From: Mesonia mobilis DSM 19841
Lineage (GTDB): Bacteria > Bacteroidota > Bacteroidia > Flavobacteriales > Flavobacteriaceae
Assembly (NCBI RefSeq): GCF_000423405.1
Contig: NZ_AUHX01000008.1
Coordinates: forward strand, 151,340-215,339
Direction of reading: 5' to 3'
Length of the DNA: 64,000 bases
Position numbers and translations under genes: made by a program
In this document: piece by piece, positions 44,064-51,291 of the stretch
Layout: every line of letters starts with the position of its first letter
Numbering within the stretch: position 1 is the first letter of the stretch
Notes under the pieces: model-generated
What the model was told of the DNA's origin: nothing
What the model saw: the letters and a program-made list of their open reading frames with translations, nothing else
The model's database searches: none

Positions 44064-44592
44064 GCTTAGTTGTTATTAACAGTATACATAATAAATATTC
44101 TTTTTTTAAAAATTTTAAAATCTAAATGATGATATATGATTGTCTGTGAATAGCGGTAAAATTTGTTGAAATAATATTTTGATTTATGATTATCGAACGA
44201 AATTCAACAGCTATTCACAGTGATTGTTAATTTTAAATCGCTGTAAATGAAATTGTCTTTACACGTTATTAACAATTCTGAAATGTGTTGTTGATATTGG
44301 AAAAGTGAATTGTTTAGTTGAAAAATTGATGTTGATAACCTGTTATCGACTATGAATAACTTTTTATTAGAAACTGAAAAACTTATTTGGTAAATACGAA
44401 AAATTGTTCTGATTGAATTTTTTCTGAGATAATCAAAAAAACTTTGTCAGATTTCATTTATAGTTATTCACATTTGCTGTTAATTTTTAAAAATTTGAAA
44501 ACAAGCACTTTAAAAATTTTAATTAACAAGCATAATTCTTCCCGTTAATAAGCGATTATTTACCTTTGCAGCCTAACTTAAAATCCAATCTC
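44064..44592. other. oriC: Candidate chromosomal replication origin (oriC)
   Basis: A 529-bp gap without convincing genes, very AT-rich, with many DnaA-box-like 9-mers (consensus TTATNCACA). Perfect: TTATTCACA at 44464-44472. One mismatch: TTATTAACA at 44073-44081 and 44266-44274, CTATTCACA at 44211-44219 and (minus) 44145-44153, TTATCAACA (minus) 44330-44338, TTATTCATA (minus) 44351-44359. Weaker: TTATCGACT at 44343-44351. Two boxes form an 11-bp inverted repeat, GCTATTCACAG. AT tracts at 44101-44140 and 44480-44520 could unwind. rpiB's promoter closes the right edge. Confidence 0.75.
44561..44568 (+). promoter_or_regulatory. Candidate -7 promoter element of rpiB
   Basis: TACCTTTG matches TAnnTTTG, 24 bp before the rpiB ATG. 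It supports the start at 44593 rather than the TTG at 44566. Confidence 0.6.
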
Positions 44593-45024
44593 ATGAAAAT
44601 TGCTATCGGTAACGATCACGCTGGTACAGACTACAAAAATCAAATTGTAAAGTATCTGGAAAACAGAGATATAGAAGTGGTAAATTACGGTACTAATGAG
44701 GCCGACAGTGTAGATTACCCAGATTTTGTTCATCCTGTTGCGAACGATGTAGAAGGAGAAAAAGTAAATCTTGGTATTATTATCTGCGGAAGCGGTAACG
44801 GTGCAGCTATGACGGCTAATAAACATCAAGGAGTTCGAGCTGCTTTATGTTGGACCAAAGAATTAGCACAATTGGCCAGAGAACATAATGATGCGAATAT
44901 ATTAAGTATACCGGCTAGATTTACTTCGTTACCTCAAGCGGTAGAAATGGTAAAAACATTTTTAGATACGCCATTTGAAGGTGGAAGACACCAACGTCGG
45001 GTAGATAAAATTGCTTGCCAATAA
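44593..45024 (+). CDS. rpiB: Ribose 5-phosphate isomerase B
   Basis: RpiB interconverts ribose 5-phosphate and ribulose 5-phosphate in the pentose phosphate pathway. The 143-residue protein begins MKIAIGNDHAGTDYKNQIV, then VDYPDFVHPVA, and IICGSGNGAAMTANKHQGVRAALCW with the active-site CGSGNG; ARFTS follows. The start is ATG 44593. A longer frame to the TTG at 44566 runs into the promoter element. It is the first gene right of the origin candidate. The CDF gene starts 4 bp after it ends. Confidence 0.94.
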   Translation: MKIAIGNDHAGTDYKNQIVKYLENRDIEVVNYGTNEADSVDYPDFVHPVANDVEGEKVNLGIIICGSGNGAAMTANKHQGVRAALCWTKELAQLAREHNDANILSIPARFTSLPQAVEMVKTFLDTPFEGGRHQRRVDKIACQ

Positions 45025-45028
45025 ATCT

Positions 45029-45931
45029 ATGCATCAACATTCAGGACATACGCATCATGCCGTAAAAGGTAAAAATCTTTGGTATTCAATATTGTTGAAT
45101 ATCGGGATCACCGTTGCCCAAATTATAGGTGGGATTATTAGCGGAAGTTTGTCTTTACTATCTGATGCATTACATAATTTTAGCGATGTAGTTTCTCTAA
45201 TCATTAGCTACATCGCTAATAAAATTGCCGGCAAAGAAGCATCCTACAATAAAACCTTTGGTTATAAGCGTGCAGAAATTATTGCCGCTTTTGTTAATGC
45301 ACTTTCTTTAATTGTGATCGCTATTATTTTAATAAAAGAAGCGGTAGTTCGGTTTTTTCATCCCGAACCTATCGAATCGAATATGGTGATCTGGTTAGCA
45401 ATTCTTGCTATCGCCGGTAACGGTTTAAGTGTCTTATTAATGAAAAAAGACAGCAAAACCAATATGAATATGCGCTCGGCATATTTACACTTATTAACCG
45501 ATATGTTAGCTTCTGTCGCGGTGTTAATCGGCGGACTTCTCATGAAGTTTTACCAAGTTTTTTGGGTCGATAGTTTACTTACCGCCATTATTGCTTTGTA
45601 CTTAATATTTGTGGGTTGGGACCTGCTGCGCGATAGTTTTAAGGTGTTAATGTTATTTACTCCTACCGAAATTCCGTTAAAGGCCATTGCTTCTAAAGTT
45701 TGCGAAATTGAAGAAGTAAAAAATATGCACCACATTCATGTTTGGCAACTCAATGAGAATGAAGTTCATCTTGAAGCGCACGTCGATTTTAATAAAGACA
45801 TCACACTTTCAGAATTTGATGAAATATTAGTGAAAATTGAGAAAGAAATTCACGCCTACGGAATTAACCATATCAATATTCAACCGGAATTCGATAAACC
45901 CGATAACAAATCGATCATCGTTCAAGATTAA
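45029..45931 (+). CDS. Cation diffusion facilitator (CzcD-like metal exporter)
   Basis: A 300-residue inner-membrane exporter of zinc-type divalent metals by proton exchange. It has a histidine-rich N-terminus (MHQHSGHTHHAVKG), six membrane segments, the HNFSDVVSL motif in helix 2 (metal site H..D), LLTDMLASVAV in helix 5, and a C-terminal cytoplasmic domain with NMHHIHVWQL. I start at ATG 45029; the TTG at 45011 would overlap rpiB. It runs into the GNAT gene after 3 bp. Confidence 0.92.
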   Translation: MHQHSGHTHHAVKGKNLWYSILLNIGITVAQIIGGIISGSLSLLSDALHNFSDVVSLIISYIANKIAGKEASYNKTFGYKRAEIIAAFVNALSLIVIAIILIKEAVVRFFHPEPIESNMVIWLAILAIAGNGLSVLLMKKDSKTNMNMRSAYLHLLTDMLASVAVLIGGLLMKFYQVFWVDSLLTAIIALYLIFVGWDLLRDSFKVLMLFTPTEIPLKAIASKVCEIEEVKNMHHIHVWQLNENEVHLEAHVDFNKDITLSEFDEILVKIEKEIHAYGINHINIQPEFDKPDNKSIIVQD

Positions 45932-45934
45932 TTT

Positions 45935-46378
45935 ATGCTGCAACTCGAAACTAAAACCTTTCAAGAATTAACAATTTCAGAATTATATCAAATCCTTCAA
46001 CTTCGTTCTGAAGTTTTTGTAGTCGAGCAAGATTGCGTGTATCAAGATATTGATGGTAAAGATGAAAAAGCACTTCATATTCTTGGCAAAAAAGAAGGGA
46101 AAATCGTGGCTTACACCCGTTGTTTTGCTCCTAATATTTATTTTGAAGAAGCCGCTATTGGTCGTGTTGTAGTGAAAGAAACCGAACGAAAATTTGGTTA
46201 CGGTCATCAAATTTTAAAAGCTTCTGTAGAAGAAATTCAGCAGCGTTATCAAACAACCACCATCAAACTTTCTGCACAACAATACCTCACTCATTTTTAT
46301 GAAACTCACAACTTTAAACAAATAGGTGAAGGTTATTTAGAAGATGGAATTCCGCATATTGCGATGCTAAAAAATTAA
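45935..46378 (+). CDS. GNAT-family N-acetyltransferase (ElaA-like)
   Basis: A 147-residue protein of the ElaA type: N-terminal LTISELYQILQLRSEVFVVEQDCVYQDIDGKD is diagnostic, followed by AAIGRVVVKETERKFGYGHQI (acetyl-CoA-binding R/K..GYG region). Substrate unknown. It is three bases after the CDF gene, hence probably co-transcribed with rpiB and the CDF gene. Confidence 0.87.
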   Translation: MLQLETKTFQELTISELYQILQLRSEVFVVEQDCVYQDIDGKDEKALHILGKKEGKIVAYTRCFAPNIYFEEAAIGRVVVKETERKFGYGHQILKASVEEIQQRYQTTTIKLSAQQYLTHFYETHNFKQIGEGYLEDGIPHIAMLKN

Positions 46379-46403
46379 TTCACACAAAGTTAAAGGCCTA
46401 GCT

Positions 46404-46435
46404 TTTGGCTAAAGCGCCATTTATAATTACTTTTG
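46404..46435 (+). promoter_or_regulatory. sulP promoter
   Basis: A -33 element TTTG (46404-46407) and -7 element TACTTTTG (46428-46435) are separated by 20 bp, an excellent fit to the Bacteroidota consensus. The gene starts 24 bp downstream. Confidence 0.75.
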
Positions 46436-46458
46436 CACGCTTAAAATTTTAGCGAAGC

Positions 46459-47997
46459 ATGAAAAAAGTTCTCAATCTTTTCGACTTTAAACAAAAAGTA
46501 GATTATAAAACCGAAATTTTAGCAGGATTAACGGTAGCGATGACGATGATCCCAGAATCATTATCGTTCGCCATTTTAGCCGGCTTTCCTCCGCTAGTTG
46601 GTTTATATGCTTCGTTTATAATGGGCCTAATTACTGCGGTTTTAGGCGGTCGTCCGGGATTAATTTCTGGTGGTGCCGGCGCAACAACAGTCGTACTTAT
46701 TGCCTTAATGGTTTCTCACGGATTAGAATACGTATTTGGAGCGGTGATCATTGCCGGGATCATTCAGATCATTGTGGGATTATTCAAATTAGGAAAATTT
46801 ATTCGACTTGTACCACAACCCGTAATGTTTGGTTTTGTGAACGGTTTGGCCATTATTATTTTTATGTCTCAACTCGAACAGTTCAAAGTGAGAGTCGGCG
46901 ATAATGTAGAATGGATCACGGGAACGCCATTTCTAATTATGGCCGGTTTAGTTGCTTTAACGATTGCTATTATCGTGATTTTACCAAAATTCACTAAAGC
47001 GATTCCTTCTTCGTTAGTGGCTATCATTGTGGTTTTTGCGATTGTTTATTTCTTCGGAATTGATACTAAACAAGTGGTAGATATTGCATCTGTAAGTGGT
47101 ACGTTACCTCCATTTCATATTCCGGATATTCCTTTTACGTATGAAGCATTTAAAACTATTTTGCCTTATGGTTTAATTATGGCAGCCGTTGGTTTAACGG
47201 AAGGTTTATTAACCTTGAATTTGGTAGATGAAATTACCGGTACAAAAGGACAAAGTAACCGAGAATGTGTAGCGCAAGGAACGGCAAATATAGCTAACGG
47301 CTTTTTCTTCGGAATGGGTGGTTGCCCAATGATCGCACAAACTTTAGTGAATTTATCTTCGGGTTCTCGTGCTCGACTTTCAGGGATTATTGCTGCAATT
47401 ACCATTTTAACCATTATTCTTGTGGGCGCTCCGGTGATCGAATTATTACCGATGGCAGCCTTAGTTGGAGTAATGATTATGGTGGCGTTTGGTACGTTTG
47501 AATGGGCGAGTTTTAGAGTCTTTACCAAAATGCCAAAACACGATATTTTTGTAATGTTATTGGTTACTTTAATTACTGTATTCTTACATAACTTGGCTTT
47601 AGCCGTATTGATCGGAGTAATTATTTCAGCCTTGGTTTTCGCTTGGGATAACGCTAAACGTATTCGTGCCAGAAAACATATCGATGAAAACGGCGTAAAA
47701 CATTATGAGATCTACGGACCATTATTTTTCGGTTCAACCACCACATTTATGACGAAGTTTGATGCGGTTAAAGATCCTGAAGAAATTATTGTCAATTTCA
47801 GCGAAAGTAGAATCGTAGATATGTCGGCGATCGAAACTTTAAATAAACTTACCGAGCTTTACGCTAAGCAGAACAAAAAAGTACATTTAAAACACTTGAG
47901 TGGCGATTGTAGAAAGCTATTAAGTAACGCAGAAGCCGTGATCGATGTAAATATTATCGAAGATCCTACCTACCGCGTGGTGACCGATAAACGCTAG
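46459..47997 (+). CDS. SulP-family anion transporter with STAS domain
   Basis: A 512-residue SLC26/SulP protein. The N-terminal transport domain has more than ten membrane segments with the family text MIPESLSFAILAGFPPLVGLYASF and FFGMGGCPMIAQTLVNL. The C-terminal STAS domain (about residues 425-500, YGPLFFGSTTTFMTKFD, SRIVDMSAIETLNKL) is regulatory. SulP proteins carry sulfate or bicarbonate. The window also holds cysDNC, but bicarbonate transport is as likely. Own promoter upstream. Confidence 0.9.
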   Translation: MKKVLNLFDFKQKVDYKTEILAGLTVAMTMIPESLSFAILAGFPPLVGLYASFIMGLITAVLGGRPGLISGGAGATTVVLIALMVSHGLEYVFGAVIIAGIIQIIVGLFKLGKFIRLVPQPVMFGFVNGLAIIIFMSQLEQFKVRVGDNVEWITGTPFLIMAGLVALTIAIIVILPKFTKAIPSSLVAIIVVFAIVYFFGIDTKQVVDIASVSGTLPPFHIPDIPFTYEAFKTILPYGLIMAAVGLTEGLLTLNLVDEITGTKGQSNRECVAQGTANIANGFFFGMGGCPMIAQTLVNLSSGSRARLSGIIAAITILTIILVGAPVIELLPMAALVGVMIMVAFGTFEWASFRVFTKMPKHDIFVMLLVTLITVFLHNLALAVLIGVIISALVFAWDNAKRIRARKHIDENGVKHYEIYGPLFFGSTTTFMTKFDAVKDPEEIIVNFSESRIVDMSAIETLNKLTELYAKQNKKVHLKHLSGDCRKLLSNAEAVIDVNIIEDPTYRVVTDKR

Positions 47998-48012
47998 TTT
48001 TAATTTTTAAAA

Positions 48013-48837
48013 TTACCACCAAACCACAAAAAAGCGTTCAAAAGTATATTCGTCTTTTTTCATCCAGATCAAAGCTGCTTTTTGATGCTGAAGTAAATAA
48101 TTTACCTCTTTTAAAATTTCTTGAAACGGTTTCCAATCTTGGTGATGTTGAGGTTCTACCGGCCAATCAGGCTTTTTAGGAGTGTAAAATTGAAATTCGC
48201 CATATTCGGCTTCGGTAAATTCGTGTTCGTGCAACCAATAGCCTAAGATGCAATCGTTATTGATGAATTCAAATTGCTGCTGAAGTAAAGATTTTGGCAC
48301 AAATAAATTTGCTAGAAAACAGACTTGCTGCTCAATTTTTTCTAATTCAATTTCTTGTTGTTGAAGTAATGTTGTGCTTTCTTCTCGATATAATAACGGA
48401 AATTGATGCGATTTTAAATGTTCAACTTTTTTGAGCAACGTGTCTTTACGGTTGGGCCCGATCCAGCGGTCAAGTTCATTTTCAAAACGAGGATCGTAGA
48501 CGTAAAATTTATAGACTAATTCTGTATGAATAAGTTGTTGCGTCGAGTTTTCTTTCAGAAAAAAATCGAATTCACCCAAGGTTTGCTTTTTGTGAATGAG
48601 TTGCAAATTTTGAGCGATGACTTCATACTGAGAAGATTGTTTAATCGCTTCCGCAAAAAAAACTTCCGCACGTTTTCCCAATACTAAATTGGGCGAAATT
48701 TCTAAGTCAGTTTGAAGTAAAGTGGTTGAGGTTTTAGGAATTTCAAATTGCTGTAAATCGAATAGGTCTTTCCCTTCCCAAAGCGGAAAAGTGTTTAAAA
48801 AACCTTGGTATTGAAGTTGGAGTGATGAAATAGAATT
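48013..48837 (-). CDS. DUF1853 family protein with non-standard or lost start
   Basis: DUF1853 protein of unknown function, recognisable by LGKRAEVFFAEAIKQ, HNLQLI-like text (AQNLQLIHKKQTLGEFDF), RWIGPNRKDTLLKKVEHL and a tryptophan-rich end (WPVEP, FFVVWW). A TTG at 48681 is the only standard start in frame, but the frame is open further upstream, and the extra 52 codons encode conserved-looking sequence (LQLQYQGFLNTFPLWEGKDL). No ATG, GTG or TTG exists there; a stop lies at 48838-48840, exactly where the repeat block begins. An ATT at 48831 could serve. Alternatively the 5' end was lost and the gene is decaying. Confidence 0.65.
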   Translation of the reverse strand, partial: NSISSLQLQYQGFLNTFPLWEGKDLFDLQQFEIPKTSTTLLQTDLEISPNLVLGKRAEVFFAEAIKQSSQYEVIAQNLQLIHKKQTLGEFDFFLKENSTQQLIHTELVYKFYVYDPRFENELDRWIGPNRKDTLLKKVEHLKSHQFPLLYREESTTLLQQQEIELEKIEQQVCFLANLFVPKSLLQQQFEFINNDCILGYWLHEHEFTEAEYGEFQFYTPKKPDWPVEPQHHQDWKPFQEILKEVNYLLQHQKAALIWMKKDEYTFERFFVVWW

Positions 48838-48840
48838 TTA

Positions 48841-48985
48841 GTTTTTGTTATTTATAAAGACCTCTCGACTACGCTCGAAGTGACATTCTAAAGTCGTCGT
48901 CATTCCGTGCTTAACACGGAATCTCATCTTAGTAAGCGAGTAAATCTTGTTAATGCGATGCTGAATCAAGTTCAGCATGACGATA
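48841..48985. repeat. Mosaic of short palindromic repeats
   Basis: The gap contains CTCGACTACGCTCGAAGTGAC, a palindrome ATTCCGTG...CACGGAAT (48902-48922), and ATGCTGAA...TTCAGCAT (48958-48978). The last stem also occurs at 29948 and 51094. These are intergenic repeats of a kind common in Flavobacteriaceae, from memory. Confidence 0.6.
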
Positions 48986-48994
48986 AGTTTCAAA

Positions 48995-50629
48995 TTAAGA
49001 TCTCCCTAAAATCTTATTGTATTCGTTCGAGTTATTTAAAATTTCTTTCGCTTTAATGATCTCCGGATTTTCTTCAATATAGTAATCGTATAAACCTTCT
49101 TGGTAGAAATAACGCTTGATAATTTCATCGGTTAATAAACTCACGATTTCCGGTTTCTTTTCGTCTAGATCTTGCGTTTTTGCTTTTTCGATCTCTTTAA
49201 GCAGTCGCTCGTATTGACTTTTAATTTCATCATTAAAACCTTCTTCTTTAGCTATTTTAAACGTCTCTTTTAGTTCTTTTTCAGTTTTGGTGGTATAATC
49301 AAAATCTGAAGAACTCAAGTATTTTTTAAAATCTTCGTAATCGGCATCGGTAAACTCAAAGGCTTCCGGTTGCGGTAATTGATGGTTGTAATAGTAATTG
49401 GTCGCATAATCGAAAATGGCATTTTTCTCCATTAAGGCTTGCGTCACACCGCTATATTTAGAAGTTTCTAATTGCACATCTGGTAAAATTCCGCCACCGT
49501 CGTACACTTTTCTTCCGTTACGTGTGGTAAATTCGTTATAATCTTCAGCTTTCGTTCTTACCGCTTTGCCTTCTTCATCACGATTCCAATAATCCAAAGC
49601 TTGTATACATCTTCCGCTAGGCGTGTAATAACGAGAAATGGTCACTTTCATCTGTGTGTTATAGGTGAGTTTTTTTGGACGTTGTACCAAACCTTTTCCA
49701 AAACTTCTGGCACCAATCACCACACCGCGATCTAGATCTTGTAAACCACCGGAAACGATCTCGCTGGCAGAAGCACTTCTACCATTGATCAACACCGCTA
49801 ACGGAATTTCTTTATCCATCGGGTCACGCTGAGTTTTATAGGTTTTGTTGTACTTTTCGATCACTGATTTTGTAGTGGTGATCACCTCATCTTTATCGAC
49901 AAAAATATTGGTGGTATTTACGGCTTCGGTTAATAAACCACCGGGATTACCACGCAGGTCTAAAATAATTTTTTTTGCGCCTTGTTCTTTTAATTCTTTT
50001 AAAGCGGTAGCGACTTCTGATGAAGCTTTTCTGTTGAATTTAGAAAGCACGATGTACCCAATATCACCATCGATTAATTTTGAATAAGGAACGGCGTGCA
50101 ACTCTACCGATTCTCTTTTTAATTGTGTGGTTTTAGTTTTGCCTTGGCGTTTAAAAGTAAGTTGAACTGAAGTTCCTGCAGAACCTTTTAGCAATTCTCC
50201 CGCATCATTTTCAAATTGTGATAAATCTACATCACCAATTTTTATAATTTCATCTCCGGCTTTTAAACCGGCTTTATCGGCCGGATAACCTTTGTAAGGC
50301 TCGATAATGGTAATTTTATGGTCTTTGGTTTGTACCGAAGCACCAATACCGGTGTATTCTCCCGAATTTTGAATTCTCGCCTGCTCCACTTCCCGCTCGT
50401 TCCAATAAACCGTGTAAGGATCTAGATCTGCCAACATTGCCGTGATCGCCGTATCCATCAAATCTGCCGGATTGGTTTCATCGACATAATTCATATTGAT
50501 TTCTTTGAAAAGCGTCGTGAAAATTTCTATTTGCTTCGCGATCTCAAAAAAATCTGATTTATAAGAAGTGGTCGTTAAAAAAATAACCACGGCAGTGATC
50601 GGTAATATAATTCGTTTCTTCATCTTCAT
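48995..50629 (-). CDS. S41-family carboxyl-terminal processing peptidase
   Basis: A 544-residue periplasmic or membrane-tethered serine protease. It has an N-terminal signal anchor (about residues 5-22), a PDZ domain at about 85-165 (GIGASVQTKDHKITIIEPYKGYPADKAGLKAGDEI), and the S41 catalytic region with LDLRGNPGGLLTEAVN and RSASASEIVSGGLQDLDRG (catalytic serine) and the lysine in SFGKGLVQ. The C-terminal helical domain is typical of Bacteroidota members. The ATG overlaps the rnpA stop (ATGA), so it is translationally coupled to rnpA. Confidence 0.93.
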   Translation of the reverse strand: MKMKKRIILPITAVVIFLTTTSYKSDFFEIAKQIEIFTTLFKEINMNYVDETNPADLMDTAITAMLADLDPYTVYWNEREVEQARIQNSGEYTGIGASVQTKDHKITIIEPYKGYPADKAGLKAGDEIIKIGDVDLSQFENDAGELLKGSAGTSVQLTFKRQGKTKTTQLKRESVELHAVPYSKLIDGDIGYIVLSKFNRKASSEVATALKELKEQGAKKIILDLRGNPGGLLTEAVNTTNIFVDKDEVITTTKSVIEKYNKTYKTQRDPMDKEIPLAVLINGRSASASEIVSGGLQDLDRGVVIGARSFGKGLVQRPKKLTYNTQMKVTISRYYTPSGRCIQALDYWNRDEEGKAVRTKAEDYNEFTTRNGRKVYDGGGILPDVQLETSKYSGVTQALMEKNAIFDYATNYYYNHQLPQPEAFEFTDADYEDFKKYLSSSDFDYTTKTEKELKETFKIAKEEGFNDEIKSQYERLLKEIEKAKTQDLDEKKPEIVSLLTDEIIKRYFYQEGLYDYYIEENPEIIKAKEILNNSNEYNKILGRS

Positions 50630-50997
50630 TCGGTTTGTTCTTGCTCCCTAAATTTAGTCAATATTTTTTGAATGGAATTTTCCAGCTCCGGTAAACTGAA
50701 TTTCTTTCGACCTAAGTAAATAAACATTAGTGCATAGCGATGTTCTTCTTCGGCCAAGATCGTTTTATTTTTTCGGTAAGCTTCGCGCATTAATCGCTTT
50801 AAACGATTGCGATCTACCGCTAATTTAAAGCTGCGTTTAGGTACCGAAAATGCCGCTTGATGCTGCGTAGCGTTATTGGTTAAGCGTAAATAAACCAATT
50901 TAAACGGAAAACTTTTTATGCTTCTGCCCTCTTCAAACAAGGTTGAAATAACGATTTTGCTTTTGAGCTTTTCGGTTTTTCCTAAGGTTTGCTTCAT
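50626..50997 (-). CDS. rnpA: Ribonuclease P protein component
   Basis: RnpA is the protein cofactor of RNase P, which trims tRNA 5' ends. The 123-residue basic protein has SKIVISTLFEEG near the start and the diagnostic RNR motif region AVDRNRLKRLMREAYRKNK at about residues 75-95. It is unlinked to rpmH here and instead coupled to an S41 peptidase. Genes of the rnpA-mnmG group often map near oriC, which fits. Confidence 0.93.
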   Translation of the reverse strand: MKQTLGKTEKLKSKIVISTLFEEGRSIKSFPFKLVYLRLTNNATQHQAAFSVPKRSFKLAVDRNRLKRLMREAYRKNKTILAEEEHRYALMFIYLGRKKFSLPELENSIQKILTKFREQEQTE

Positions 50998-51093
50998 TGT
51001 TTAATATTCAATCTCCGAAATTTAGAATAGTTCTTACACTGAGCTTGTCGATGTGTTTTCAATTTTCAGTATTCAATTTCATAGCTTCATGTG

Positions 51094-51114
51094 ATGCTGA
51101 ATCAACTTCAGCAT
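51094..51114. repeat. Short palindrome ATGCTGAA...TTCAGCAT (copy 3)
   Basis: An 8-bp stem with spacer TCAAC, followed by GACGC. The surroundings (51037-51120) also contain CACTGAGCTTGTCGATGTG, another repeat-like block. Same family as 29948 and 48958. Confidence 0.55.
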
Positions 51115-51155
51115 GACGCTTGCAAAAAATATTCCTGATTAATTAATAATCAAAA

Positions 51156-51188
51156 AAAAACCTTTCAACTTACAATTGAAAGGTTTTT
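51156..51188 (-). terminator. Terminator of the M1 peptidase gene
   Basis: Stem AAAAACCTTTCAA (51156-51168) with complement (51176-51188), 7-nt loop, and a run of T on the minus strand downstream. Placed between the M1 gene end and rnpA. Confidence 0.75.
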
Positions 51189-51199
51189 GTCATGTTTTT

Positions 51200-51287
51200 T
51201 GGGTGTTTCCCTTCGGGTCGGGCTATTCGTTTCAATTCCTCATTTCGCTTTGCTCCATTGCGGGATTTTCACTGCTATCCCTAACAC
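51200..51287. repeat. Intergenic repeat family R1 (copy b)
   Basis: Begins with GGGTGTTTCCCTTCGGGTCG and ends ATCCCTAACA. On the opposite strand its ends match those of the element at 41104-41210 (TGTTAGGGAT...AGCCCGACCC), with a different central part. It touches the M1 gene end. Confidence 0.6.
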
Positions 51288-51291
51288 AAAA

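Noticed and set aside
48841..48985. CRISPR array from the repeated short palindromes
   Set aside because: Units differ in sequence and spacing, with no regular spacers and no cas genes.
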